The position numbers were made by a program, and so were the translations under genes. The notes beneath the pieces were generated by a model. That model was not told where the DNA came from. It saw only the letters and a list, made by a program, of their open reading frames with translations, and ran no database searches. Below, piece by piece: positions 34,708 through 43,297 of a DNA stretch of 64,000 bases (its first letter is position 1; each line of letters begins with the position of its first letter). The stretch comes from Variovorax sp. MHTC-1 (lineage in GTDB: Bacteria > Pseudomonadota > Gammaproteobacteria > Burkholderiales > Burkholderiaceae_C), in assembly GCF_003984645.1 (NCBI RefSeq), contig NZ_RWKI01000012.1, positions 62,001 to 126,000 of the forward strand, in the 5' to 3' direction.

Positions 34708-35736
34708 TCAGCGCGGCACGCGCTGGCGCGTCGACGCCCGTACCACCAGCTCGGGCCGCAGCACGACTGTGGAGGCCGATAGCGCCTTGCCCTCGATCTC
34801 GTCGAACAGCATCTCGGCCGCGCGCCAGCCGAGCTCGCGGTGCGGCAGGCGGATGGTGGTGAGCGGCGGATCGACCATGTCGACCAGCGGCATGTCGTTG
34901 TGGCCGGTGATCGAGATGTCCTGCGGCACGCGCAGGCCCTGCGCGCGCAGCAGGTCGTAGGCGCCCAGCGCCACCAGGTCGTTGCAGCAGACCACGGCTT
35001 CGGGCCGATCGTTCTGCGCCAGCAGCTGCGCCATGGCCTTGCGGCCGGCCTCGCGGCTGTAGCTCTCGCATTCCGCCACGCAAGCGAGCTCGAGGCCGCG
35101 ATCGCGCAGCGCCTGTTCCACGCCCTGCCGGCGCGCGACGCCGGTCGGCACGTTCTGCGGCCCGGCCAGGTGCGCGATGCGGCGATGCCCCAGGGACGCC
35201 AGGTGGTCGACCGCCAGCTTCATCGCCAGCCGGTCGTCGCTGACCACCGCAGGCAGTCGCCCGCTCTCGTCGGCGCGGTTCACCAGCACGGTGTGCATGC
35301 CGGCCTTCTTGAGGAAATCGACCAGCGGATCGTCGCGCGTGGCGATCGCCATCACCAGCCCGTCGACCTGCTGCGCCAGCATGCGCTCGACCACCGGCCG
35401 CGCGAGCGCGTGGTCCATCACGTTGGTCACGAACACGAAGTAGCCGCGTGCCGCGGCGCTGGCCTCGATGCCCTGCAGGATGGGCGGGAACACCGGGTTG
35501 GTGATGTCCGGCACCAGCACGCCGATGGTGTGGGTGCGGCCGGTGCGCAGGGCCGAGGCCGCGCGGTTGGGCCGGTAGCCCAGGCGCTGCGCCGCCTCTT
35601 CCACCACGCGCAGCACCTCCTCGCTGATCAGCGCGCGCTTGTCCGGATTGAGCGCGCGCGAAACGGTCGAGACATGCACGCCGGCGGCCTGCGCGACATC
35701 GCGGATCGTGACCGGGGAAGACGGTGGTGGGCTCAT
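34708..35736 (-). CDS. LacI family transcriptional regulator
   Basis: A 342-residue repressor. The N-terminal helix-turn-helix and hinge are VTIRDVAQAAGVHVSTVSRA (residues 8-27) and RPNRAASALRTGRTHTIGVL. The rest is a periplasmic-binding-like sugar or aromatic-acid sensor domain. An operator-like sequence sits directly before its start (35741-35754) and a perfect one before the divergent dioxygenase gene, so it probably represses both itself and the cluster to the right. Confidence 0.94.
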   Translation of the reverse strand: MSPPPSSPVTIRDVAQAAGVHVSTVSRALNPDKRALISEEVLRVVEEAAQRLGYRPNRAASALRTGRTHTIGVLVPDITNPVFPPILQGIEASAAARGYFVFVTNVMDHALARPVVERMLAQQVDGLVMAIATRDDPLVDFLKKAGMHTVLVNRADESGRLPAVVSDDRLAMKLAVDHLASLGHRRIAHLAGPQNVPTGVARRQGVEQALRDRGLELACVAECESYSREAGRKAMAQLLAQNDRPEAVVCCNDLVALGAYDLLRAQGLRVPQDISITGHNDMPLVDMVDPPLTTIRLPHRELGWRAAEMLFDEIEGKALSASTVVLRPELVVRASTRQRVPR

Positions 35737-35740
35737 TTAC

Positions 35741-35754
35741 TGCAAACGATTGAT
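35741..35754. promoter_or_regulatory. imperfect LacI-type operator at lacI start
   Basis: TGCAAACGATTGAT matches 11 of 14 positions of the perfect operator found 102 bp further right. It begins 5 bp upstream of the lacI start codon, a position suited to autorepression, and the pair could support looping. Confidence 0.55.
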
Positions 35755-35842
35755 CTTGGCGAGAACACAGAGTATCGCCTTGATTTCATTGGGGGCTCTC
35801 GCAAAGCCCAGTCTTGCGCGGAAATTTTTCCTGGCCATAATG

Positions 35843-35856
35843 TGCAAACGTTTGCA
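35843..35856. promoter_or_regulatory. perfect LacI-family operator before the dioxygenase cluster
   Basis: TGCAAACGTTTGCA is a perfect 14-bp palindrome with the central CG typical of LacI/GalR sites. It ends 17 bp upstream of the dioxygenase start at 35873 and would block transcription or RNA polymerase escape. Confidence 0.85.
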
Positions 35857-35872
35857 AAGAAAGATGCGCCCC

Positions 35873-36739
35873 ATGAACATCGTGACTACCCCCGAGTCGG
35901 TACTTCAGATCGCCACAGCCGCGATGGCTCGCACGCCCGACGAGCGCCTGCGCACCGTGATGGCCGCGCTCACCCGCCACCTGCACGCCTTCGTCCGGGA
36001 AGTGCGCCTCACCGAAGAGGAGTTCGAGCAGGCGCTCGAATTCATCGTCGGCATCGGCCAAGCCACCGGCGAGAAGAAGAACGAAGTGGTGCTGGCCGCC
36101 GATCTGCTGGGCGTCTCCACGCTGGTCGCGCTGCAGAACAACCAGGACCCGCAGGGCGAATCGCCCGCCGCGCTGCTCGGCCCCTTCTGGCGCGCCAATG
36201 CACCGCTGTGTCGGGCCGGCGAGTCGATCGCGCGCTCCGACACGCCGGGGGTTCCGCTCGAGGTGCGCGGCGTGGTGCGCGACGCCGAGGGCCGGCCGCT
36301 CGCCGGCGCCATCGTCGACGCCTGGCAGGCCTCGCCCGTGGGCCTGTACGAGAACCAGGACCCGGCGCAGGACGACATGAACCTGCGCGGCCGCTTCGAG
36401 ACCGATGCCGAAGGCCGCTACCACTTCCGCACGGTGCGCCCGGCCGGCTATCCGGTGCCGACCGACGGGCCCTGCGGCGACTTGCTGCGCGCGCAGCAGC
36501 GCCATCCCAACCGGCCTGCACACCTGCACTTCATGGTCAGCAAGCCGGGCCACAAGGTGCTGATCACCCAGGTCTTTGCCGATGACGACCAGAACCTCGA
36601 GAGCGATCCGGTGTTCGGCGTCACGCGCAAGCTCATCGGCTGCTTCGAGCCCGAGGGCGACGGACAGCAGGCCACGCTGCAGCACGACTTCGTGCTCGAA
36701 CCCGGGGAGATGAAGTTTCCCCGTCCTCCCATTCCCTGA
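35873..36739 (+). CDS. intradiol ring-cleavage dioxygenase, hydroxyquinol 1,2-dioxygenase-like
   Basis: A 288-residue non-haem Fe(III) dioxygenase that cleaves an aromatic ring between two hydroxylated carbons. The four iron ligands are in place: Tyr159 (GLYENQ), Tyr193 (AGYPVP), His217 and His219 (RPAHLHF). The N-terminal helical dimerisation domain and the LLGPFWRANAP stretch resemble hydroxyquinol 1,2-dioxygenases more than catechol enzymes. The start at 35873 lies just after a LacI operator; ATG 35864 is an alternative three codons upstream. It is the first gene of the cluster. Product would be maleylacetate if the substrate is hydroxyquinol, but no maleylacetate reductase is nearby. Confidence 0.88.
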   Translation: MNIVTTPESVLQIATAAMARTPDERLRTVMAALTRHLHAFVREVRLTEEEFEQALEFIVGIGQATGEKKNEVVLAADLLGVSTLVALQNNQDPQGESPAALLGPFWRANAPLCRAGESIARSDTPGVPLEVRGVVRDAEGRPLAGAIVDAWQASPVGLYENQDPAQDDMNLRGRFETDAEGRYHFRTVRPAGYPVPTDGPCGDLLRAQQRHPNRPAHLHFMVSKPGHKVLITQVFADDDQNLESDPVFGVTRKLIGCFEPEGDGQQATLQHDFVLEPGEMKFPRPPIP

Positions 36740-36760
36740 ACTTCCACGGACTTCACCCGC

Positions 36761-37525
36761 ATGAGCTTCGATCCCACCCCCCGACTCGACGGCAAGGTGG
36801 CCGTCATCACCGGCGGCCTCGGCGCCATCGGCTATGCGACGGCCCAGCGCCTCGCGGCGCTCGGTGCCGGCTGCGTGCTGCTGCACCGCCAGGGCGACGA
36901 CGCGGCGGAACGCGCAGCGGCGCTGCCCCCCGCCCAAGGACAGCGCCACGCCGCGCTTCGCGCCGACATCGTCGACACGCCCAGCCTCCAGAAGGCCGCG
37001 GCCGAGGTGAAGGAGCGCTATGGGCGCTGCGACATCCTCGTCAACAGCGCCGGCCACACGCAGCCGATAGCAGCCGGCGACCTCGACGCACTGACCGACG
37101 AGCTCATCGACGAACTGATGGCGGCCAACTTCCGCGGCGTCTTCGCCACCATCCGCGCCTTCGCACCGCTGCTCAAGGCGAGCGGCGACGGTCTAATCGT
37201 CAACATCTCGTCGATCGCCGGCTTCACCGGCGTCGGCAGCAACCTGGCCTACGTCGCGGCCAAGGCCGGGCTCGACGTGGTCGGCGATGCGCTGGCCAAG
37301 GCGCTGGCACCCGCGGTGCGCGTGGTCTCGGTGTCACCGGGCGCGGTCGAATCCTCCTTCGTGCCGGGCCGAGGCGAAGACTTCAAGAACAAGATGGCGA
37401 GCACCACGCCGCTCGGTCGCATCGGCAAGCCCGAAGACGTGGCCGCCACGGTCGAGGCGCTGGCCACCACGCTGCGCTTCGTGACCGGCACGCGCATCGT
37501 GGTCGATGGAGGACGACACCTGTGA
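36761..37525 (+). CDS. SDR family oxidoreductase
   Basis: A 254-residue classical short-chain dehydrogenase. It has the cofactor motif (VAVITGGLGAIGYATAQRLA), the NSAG motif, and the catalytic Ser in NISSIAGF followed by YVAAK (Tyr-x-x-x-Lys). The C terminus FVTGTRIVVDGGRHL is family-typical. It is the second gene of the LacI-controlled cluster, 21 bp after the dioxygenase and overlapping the BKACE gene by ATGA-like 4 bp. It probably oxidises or reduces a hydroxyl/keto intermediate; the substrate is unknown. Confidence 0.92.
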   Translation: MSFDPTPRLDGKVAVITGGLGAIGYATAQRLAALGAGCVLLHRQGDDAAERAAALPPAQGQRHAALRADIVDTPSLQKAAAEVKERYGRCDILVNSAGHTQPIAAGDLDALTDELIDELMAANFRGVFATIRAFAPLLKASGDGLIVNISSIAGFTGVGSNLAYVAAKAGLDVVGDALAKALAPAVRVVSVSPGAVESSFVPGRGEDFKNKMASTTPLGRIGKPEDVAATVEALATTLRFVTGTRIVVDGGRHL

Positions 37526-38400
37526 AAACCTTGATCACCTGCGCCGTCACGGGCAACCTGGTGAAGCCCGAGCAGACGCCGCATCTGCCGATCACGCCGG
37601 CGCAGATCGCCGACGAGTGCCTGGCCGCAGCCGAGGCCGGCGCCGGCCAGGTGCACATCCACGTGCGCGATCCCGAAAGCGGCAAGCCCTCGATGCAGGT
37701 CGAGCTGTATCGCGACGTCGTCGACCGCATCCGCCGGCAGAACCGCGAAGTCATCGTCAACCTCACCACCGGGCCGGGCGGCCGCTTCGTTCCCAGCGAG
37801 GACGACCCCAAGGTCTACGCGCCCGGCACCAGCCTCTTGCCGCCGGAAAAGCGCGTCGAGCACATCGCGCTGATCAAGCCCGACGTCTGCTCGCTCGATC
37901 TCAACACCATGAACTCGGGCCCCGACGTGGTCATCAACACGCCGAAGAACGTGCGCCGCATGGCGCGCGTGATCCGCGAGGCGGGCGTCAAGCCCGAGCT
38001 CGAAATCTTCGACTCCGGCGACATCCACATGGCGCTGGACCTGATCGCCGACGGCACGCTCGAAGGACCTGCGATGTGGACCTTGGTACTGGGCGTGAAG
38101 TACGGCTTCATGCCGACGCCCGAGGCCGTGATGTACGCGCGCAGCATGCTGCCGCCCGGCGCCTTCTGGAGTGCCTTCGGCATCGGCCGCATGGAGTTCC
38201 CGATCGTGGCGCAGGCCTGGCTGCTGGGCGGCCATGTGCGCGTCGGCATGGAAGACAACATCTATCTGGAGAAGGGCGTGCTCGCGAAGAGCAACGCGGA
38301 GCTGGTGGCCAAGGCGCGCGACATCATCCAGAGCCTCGGCGGGGAAGTGGCGAGCGCGCGCGAGGCGCGCACGATGCTCGGCCTCTCGGGAGGGCGCTGA
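37522..38400 (+). CDS. beta-keto acid cleavage enzyme (BKACE, DUF849)
   Basis: A 292-residue zinc enzyme of the family founded by 3-keto-5-aminohexanoate cleavage enzyme (Kce), which uses acetyl-CoA to split beta-keto acids to acetoacetate and a CoA ester. Family motifs are ITCAVTGNLVKPEQTPHLPI, HIHVRDPESG (zinc histidines), NLTTGPGG, and the end motif GGHVRVGMEDNIYLEKG. The starting GTG overlaps the SDR stop. Its presence implies that a beta-keto acid arises in this pathway. Confidence 0.93.
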   Translation: MKTLITCAVTGNLVKPEQTPHLPITPAQIADECLAAAEAGAGQVHIHVRDPESGKPSMQVELYRDVVDRIRRQNREVIVNLTTGPGGRFVPSEDDPKVYAPGTSLLPPEKRVEHIALIKPDVCSLDLNTMNSGPDVVINTPKNVRRMARVIREAGVKPELEIFDSGDIHMALDLIADGTLEGPAMWTLVLGVKYGFMPTPEAVMYARSMLPPGAFWSAFGIGRMEFPIVAQAWLLGGHVRVGMEDNIYLEKGVLAKSNAELVAKARDIIQSLGGEVASAREARTMLGLSGGR

Positions 38401-38403
38401 GCG

Positions 38404-39405
38404 ATGAGCGCAGTTCTCCACACAACGACGAAGGCGCGCGCCGTGCGCGTGCAGCAGAAGGCCGCCGATCTCGACACCCTGAAGCTCGACTTCGCGGACC
38501 AGCCGGAGCCCGCTCCCAAGCCCGGCTTCGCGGTGGTGCGTGTCGGCGCAGCCGCTGTGAACCCCAGCGACGTGAAGGCCAGCCTGGGCCTGATGCCGCA
38601 AGCCGTATGGCCGCGCACGCCGGGGCGCGACTTCGCGGGCGTGGTGGTCGCGGGCCCGACCGAATGGGTGGGGCGCGAGGTCTACGGCTCGGGCGGCGAC
38701 ATCGGCATCACGCGCGACGGCTCGCACGCGCGCTTCCTGCTGCTGCCGGCGGAGGCCTTGCGCGCGCGGCCGCGCAGCATCTCGATGGACGAAGCCGGCG
38801 CGGTGGGCGTGCCCTTCGTCACCGCCTACGAAGGCTTTCGCCGCAGCGGCATGCCGCAGGCCGGCCAGACGGTGCTGGTGCTGGGCGCGAACGGCAAGGT
38901 CGGGCAGGCCGCGGTGCAGCTCGCTGCGCAGGGCGGCGCACGCGCGATCGCGGTGCAACGGCGCGCCGGCCCCTTCGAAGGTTTCGCGAGCGGCCCGGTC
39001 GACGTGATCGATGCAGGCGCCGGCGATATCGCCGCCCAGGTGCGCGAACTCACGAACGGCCGCGGCGCCGACATCGTCTACAACACCGTCGGCAGCGCCT
39101 ACTTCGAAGCCGCGAACAAGGCCATGGCCAAGGGTGCGACGCAGATCTTCATCGCCACGCACGACCGCGCCGTCGCCTTCGACATCTTCGCCTTCTACCG
39201 CGGCATGCACACCTACGTGGGCATCGACTCGCTGGCACTGGACTGCGTGGCTGCCACCGCGCAGCTCGATGCGATGCGCGAGGGCTTCGAGCGCGGCACC
39301 TTGAAGCCCTTTCCCGTGGCGCGCGCCTATGCGCTCGAAGACGCGGCCGAAGCCTATCGGCTGGTGCTCTCGGGCAGCACCGAGCGCGTCGTGCTGCGTC
39401 CCTGA
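38404..39405 (+). CDS. MDR family NAD(P)H:quinone oxidoreductase-like protein
   Basis: A 333-residue medium-chain dehydrogenase/reductase without the structural or catalytic zinc cysteines, so of the quinone-oxidoreductase type. Seen are the N-terminal GroES-like domain (AAAVNPSDVKASLG; PGRDFAGVVVAG), the cofactor loop LVLGANGKVGQAAVQLA, and GADIVYNTVGSAYFEAA. It starts 3 bp after the BKACE gene. It probably reduces an alpha,beta-unsaturated or quinoid intermediate. Confidence 0.9.
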   Translation: MSAVLHTTTKARAVRVQQKAADLDTLKLDFADQPEPAPKPGFAVVRVGAAAVNPSDVKASLGLMPQAVWPRTPGRDFAGVVVAGPTEWVGREVYGSGGDIGITRDGSHARFLLLPAEALRARPRSISMDEAGAVGVPFVTAYEGFRRSGMPQAGQTVLVLGANGKVGQAAVQLAAQGGARAIAVQRRAGPFEGFASGPVDVIDAGAGDIAAQVRELTNGRGADIVYNTVGSAYFEAANKAMAKGATQIFIATHDRAVAFDIFAFYRGMHTYVGIDSLALDCVAATAQLDAMREGFERGTLKPFPVARAYALEDAAEAYRLVLSGSTERVVLRP

Positions 39406-39414
39406 GGAGACGCC

Positions 39415-39774
39415 ATGCACGTCACCCGATTCGACAACGCCCAGCCCTACGAGGCGCCCAACCACGTCGACATGCGCTGCTTGCGCCTGCAGGGCAAGGA
39501 GGCCGGGCCTTCTGTGCAGATGTGGATGGGCATGAGCCAGATCCTGCCCGGCGGCCACACCGGCCTCGACGGCTCGCCGGTCGAGAAGCTCTACCTCGTG
39601 CTCGAAGGCCAACTGCACGTGGTGGCCGAGCTCGAGGGACAGCGCGACGAACAAGTGCTGGGCCCCTACGACTCCTGCCGCTTCGCGCCCGGCGAAAAGC
39701 GGCAGCTCGTGAATCGCAGCAACCGGCCCGCGCTGGTCGCGCTGGTGATGGCGAATGCGCCGCCCGCCGGCTGA
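39415..39774 (+). CDS. cupin domain protein
   Basis: A 119-residue single-domain cupin. GGHTGLDGSPVEKLYLVLEG matches cupin motif 1 and DSCRFAPGEKRQLVNRSNRP motif 2. The metal-binding histidines are only partly conserved (one clear His in motif 1), so it may bind rather than oxidise its ligand. A GAGGAGA-like RBS precedes the ATG, 9 bp after the MDR gene. Role in the cluster unknown. Confidence 0.88.
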   Translation: MHVTRFDNAQPYEAPNHVDMRCLRLQGKEAGPSVQMWMGMSQILPGGHTGLDGSPVEKLYLVLEGQLHVVAELEGQRDEQVLGPYDSCRFAPGEKRQLVNRSNRPALVALVMANAPPAG

Positions 39775-39818
39775 GCCTTCTTCCCTTTCCCACCAACGAT
39801 TCCAACGGAGACAAACCC

Positions 39819-40799
39819 ATGACGACATTCCTCCCCGGCCGCCGCCAACTGATCGCCGCGGCGCTGGCCGCCTGCGCCCTCACGGGTGCACATGCGCAAG
39901 GCGATTGGCCGCGCGGCCAGACGATCAAGCTGATCGTTCCCTTCACCGCAGGCAGCGGCACCGACATCGTGGCGCGGCTGGTGGCGGAACGGCTCGGACC
40001 GGCGCTGGGCACCAGCGTGATCGTCGACAACAAGCCGGGCGCGGGCGGAACGCTCGGCGCGGCGCAGGTGGCGAAGGCGCCGGCCGACGGCTACACGCTG
40101 CTGGTCCACTCGGCGGGGCACCTGGTCAATCCTTCCATCTATCCCAGCCTCTCCTACGACACGCTGAAGGACTTCGCGGGCGTGACGCCGATGGCGAGCC
40201 TGCCCAACATGCTGGTCGTGGCGCCCAACCGCTTTGCCGACGTGAAGGACCTGGTGGCGCAGGTCAAGGCTAAGCCCGGCGGCTTCAACTACGGCTCGGC
40301 CGGCAACGGCTCGGCCACGCACATGAACGCCGAGGTGTTCCGCCTGGCTGCTGGCGTGCAGGCGCAGCACGTGCCCTTTCGCGGCACGCCGGAGGCGATG
40401 ACCGAGGTGATGGGCGGGCGCATCGACTGGTTCTTCGCGCCGATGGTGTCGGCGCTGCCGCTGGTCAAGGACGGCAAGCTCAAGGCGCTGGCGGTCGGCA
40501 CCGGCAAGCGCTCGGGCGTGATGCCGCAGCTGCCCACGACCGTCGAAGCCGGGGTGCCCGGTTCGGAATACCTGTTCTGGGTCGGCCTGTTCGCGCCGGC
40601 CAAGACGCCGAAGCCGGTGGTCGACCGGCTGCAAGCCGAGGTGGCGAAGATCATGACGGCGCCCGATCTCAAGGAGCGCCTGGACAAGCTCGGCGCCGAG
40701 CCCTTCACCATGCCCTCGGCCCAGTTCGACAAGTTCATCGCCGACGAGACCGCCAAGGCGCAGCAGATCGTGAAGGCGGCCGGCATCAAGGTCGATTGA
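39819..40799 (+). CDS. Bug family tripartite tricarboxylate transporter substrate-binding protein
   Basis: A 326-residue periplasmic receptor. The start at 39819 follows ACGGAGAC and a signal peptide (RRQLIAAALAACALTGAHAQG) is visible. Bug motifs are IKLIVPFTAGSGTDIVARL, VIVDNKPGAGGTLGAAQVA and QHVPFRGTPEAMTEVMGGRID. It is the probable uptake receptor for the substrate of the surrounding aromatic/keto-acid cluster; no TctA/TctB permease lies nearby. Confidence 0.95.
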   Translation: MTTFLPGRRQLIAAALAACALTGAHAQGDWPRGQTIKLIVPFTAGSGTDIVARLVAERLGPALGTSVIVDNKPGAGGTLGAAQVAKAPADGYTLLVHSAGHLVNPSIYPSLSYDTLKDFAGVTPMASLPNMLVVAPNRFADVKDLVAQVKAKPGGFNYGSAGNGSATHMNAEVFRLAAGVQAQHVPFRGTPEAMTEVMGGRIDWFFAPMVSALPLVKDGKLKALAVGTGKRSGVMPQLPTTVEAGVPGSEYLFWVGLFAPAKTPKPVVDRLQAEVAKIMTAPDLKERLDKLGAEPFTMPSAQFDKFIADETAKAQQIVKAAGIKVD

Positions 40800-40804
40800 A
40801 GGCC

Positions 40805-42802
40805 ATGAGCTTGTTCGGTGGCGCGTCGTCACGCGCCTGGCAGCACTGGTGCGACGCGGAATGCGCGCACGCCGTAGACGCCGCCGTTGCGGCGCCTGAT
40901 CGCCGGCAGTTCCTTCGCACCTCGCTTGGCGCTGCGGCTGGAGGCCTGTCCAGCCTCTGGCTTCCGGGCTGCGCCACCGCCTCGCCCGCGGCGCCGGCCG
41001 ACACCGTGGTGCTGAATGCCCGCGTCGCGACCATGGACGCGAAGACGCCGCGCGCCCAGGCCTTCGCCATCGCCGGCGAGCAGTTCGCAGCCGTCGGCAG
41101 CGACCGCGAGATCTCGCGCTGGATCGGCCCGCGCACGCGCGTCATCGATGCAGAGGGCCGCTGCATCACGCCCGGCCTCATCGACTCGCATGCGCACTTC
41201 ATTCGCGGCGGGCTCACCTACACGCAGGAGCTGCGCTGGGACGGCGTGCCAGCGCTTGCCGATGCGCTGCGCATGCTGCGCGAGCAGGCGCTGCGCACCC
41301 AGCCGCCGCACTGGGTGCAAGTGGTGGGCGGCTTCTCGCCCTACCAGTTCCGCGAGAAGCGGCTGCCGACCCTGGACGAGATCAACGCCGCCACCGGCGA
41401 GGTGCCCTGCTTCGTCATGAACCTCTACGACCGCGCGTTCCTGAATCGCGCGGCCCTGCGCGTGCTCGGCTGGAACCGCGACACGCCGAATCCCTTCGGC
41501 AGCACCCTCGAAAAAGACGCCGCCGGCAACCCGACCGGCCTGGTGGTCAATACCACCAGCCTGGGCGGGCTGGTCGCGCTGTTCGCGCGCGTGCCCAAGC
41601 TGTCTGATGCGGACCAGGCGCTGTCGACCGAGCTCTACATGCGCGAGATGAACCGGCTGGGCCTGACCAGTGTGGTCGATGCCGGCGGCGGCGGGCAGAA
41701 CTACCCCGAGCACTACGGCGGTATCCAGCGGCTCGCGAGCGAACGCCGGATGACGCTGCGCATCTCCTACAACCTGTTCGCGCAGCGCCCGGGCCAGGAG
41801 ATCGACGACTACCGGCTGTGGTCGCAGAAGGTCTCGCCCGGCCAGGGCGACGACTACCTGCGCATGGTGGGCGCCGGCGAGTACATCCTGTGGGCCGCGA
41901 CCGATCCGGCCAACTTCGGCAAGAGCGTCGCGCAGGCGCCCGCCATCATGGAATCGAAGCTGGCCGAGGTGGCGACCTACCTCGCCGGCAAGGGCTGGCC
42001 GATCCGCATGCATGCGAGCTACGACGCCACCGCCGTGCGCATCCTCGACGTGCTCGAAAAGGTGAACCGCGAGGTGCCGCTCAAGAACCTGCGCTGGGCG
42101 CTCGACCACTGCGAAGGCTTGTCGCCGCGCTCGATGGAGCGCGTGGCCGCGATGGGCGGTCGCATCGCGATCCAGAACCGCATGTCGCTCGACGGCGAGG
42201 CGTACGCGCAGACCTGGGGCCGCGAGGCCGCGGCCGATGCGCCGCCGATCGGCCGCATGCGCGCCATGGGCCTGCCGGTGGCCTGCGGCACCGACTCGAG
42301 CCGCGTGACCAGCTACAACCCCTGGGTCTCGCTGCATTGGCTGGTGACCGGCAAGACATTGGGCGACACGCGGCTCAACGCCGAGCGCAACCTGGTGAGC
42401 CGCGAGGTCGCGCTTCGGATGTGGACGCTCGAGGGTGCGGCACTGACCGGCGAGGACGCCCGCAAGGGCTCGATCGCGCCCGGCAAGCTGGCGGATTTCG
42501 CGGTGCTGTCCGACGACTTCTTCGCGATCAAGGAGGACGACATCAAGGACATCACGGCCGTGCTCACCATGGTCGGCGGCGAGGTGGTGCATGCGAGCGG
42601 GCCCTTCGCGGCGCAGGCGCCGGCCGTCGTCAAGCCGATGCCCGACTGGCTGCCGGTCAATGTCTACGGCGGCTACCAGCACCGCCGCGCCGGCCGCACC
42701 GCGTCGCACGGTATAGGCTGCTGCGGCAGCCCCGCAACGGCGCCGATCATCATCGGCGACCAGGGCGCGTGGCGCTACCAGTGCGGGTGTGCGGCGATCT
42801 GA
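40805..42802 (+). CDS. exported YtcJ-like amidohydrolase
   Basis: A 665-residue metal-dependent hydrolase (Amidohydro_3 type). A twin-arginine signal (DRRQFLRTSLGAAAGG, then LPGCA, a possible lipobox) follows about 34 residues. Metal-site residues are DSHAHF (His129, His131), the lysine or glutamate region EMNRLGLTSVVDAGGGGQN, a late His in RMHASYD and in DHCEG, and catalytic Asp in CGTDSSR. It acts outside the cytoplasm on an unknown amide, ester or cyclic substrate. TTG 40796 is an alternative start. It closes the LacI-flanked cluster, so it may convert the external substrate before Bug-mediated uptake. Confidence 0.85.
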   Translation: MSLFGGASSRAWQHWCDAECAHAVDAAVAAPDRRQFLRTSLGAAAGGLSSLWLPGCATASPAAPADTVVLNARVATMDAKTPRAQAFAIAGEQFAAVGSDREISRWIGPRTRVIDAEGRCITPGLIDSHAHFIRGGLTYTQELRWDGVPALADALRMLREQALRTQPPHWVQVVGGFSPYQFREKRLPTLDEINAATGEVPCFVMNLYDRAFLNRAALRVLGWNRDTPNPFGSTLEKDAAGNPTGLVVNTTSLGGLVALFARVPKLSDADQALSTELYMREMNRLGLTSVVDAGGGGQNYPEHYGGIQRLASERRMTLRISYNLFAQRPGQEIDDYRLWSQKVSPGQGDDYLRMVGAGEYILWAATDPANFGKSVAQAPAIMESKLAEVATYLAGKGWPIRMHASYDATAVRILDVLEKVNREVPLKNLRWALDHCEGLSPRSMERVAAMGGRIAIQNRMSLDGEAYAQTWGREAAADAPPIGRMRAMGLPVACGTDSSRVTSYNPWVSLHWLVTGKTLGDTRLNAERNLVSREVALRMWTLEGAALTGEDARKGSIAPGKLADFAVLSDDFFAIKEDDIKDITAVLTMVGGEVVHASGPFAAQAPAVVKPMPDWLPVNVYGGYQHRRAGRTASHGIGCCGSPATAPIIIGDQGAWRYQCGCAAI

Positions 42803-42824
42803 GCTTTTTGCTCTACCCTTCGCC

Positions 42825-43289
42825 ATGCCCATTCTTCCCGCCATCCTGCTGTTCCTGCACCTGCTCGCCGCCGCCTTCTGGGTCGGCGGCATGGCCGCGA
42901 TGCACTTCGCCGTTCGCCCCGCCGCCGTGGCGACGCTCGAGCCGCCGCTTCGGCTGCCCTTCATGGCGGACACGCTGTCGCGCTTCTTCGTCGGCGTGGC
43001 CATCGCCATCGGCGTCCTGCTCGCCAGCGGTCTCTGGATGGTGATGCTCGCGGGCGGCTTTGCGCGCGTGCACTGGAGCGTGCATGCCATGCTCGGCGTA
43101 GGGCTGGTGATGATGGCCCTGTTCCTGCACGTCCGCTTCGCGCCCTACCTGCGCCTGCAGCGTGCGGTCGCGGCGCGCGAATGGCCGGTGGCTGCGGCGA
43201 ATCTCGGCACCATCCGCAAGCTGGTGGCGCTCAACCTCGCGCTCGGCGTGGCGGTGTTCGCGCTGGCGATCGTCGGGCGTGCGTTCTGA
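42825..43289 (+). CDS. CopD-like integral membrane protein
   Basis: A 154-residue protein with four membrane helices (ILLFLHLLAAAFWVGGMAAMHF; FVGVAIAIGVLLASGLWMVM; MLGVGLVMMALFLHVRFAPY; LVALNLALGVAVFALAIVG). The first helix carries a His-x(7)-Trp-x-Gly pattern typical of CopD and DUF2214-like families. Function (copper or haem related) is uncertain. It ends 8 bp from the convergent fic gene. Confidence 0.8.
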   Translation: MPILPAILLFLHLLAAAFWVGGMAAMHFAVRPAAVATLEPPLRLPFMADTLSRFFVGVAIAIGVLLASGLWMVMLAGGFARVHWSVHAMLGVGLVMMALFLHVRFAPYLRLQRAVAAREWPVAAANLGTIRKLVALNLALGVAVFALAIVGRAF

Positions 43290-43297
43290 GACGCCCC

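Noticed and set aside
37506..39818. Long plus-strand frame leading into the second Bug gene
   Set aside because: The first 771 residues overlap SDR, BKACE, MDR and cupin genes in another frame and are low-complexity; only the part from 39819 is a real gene.
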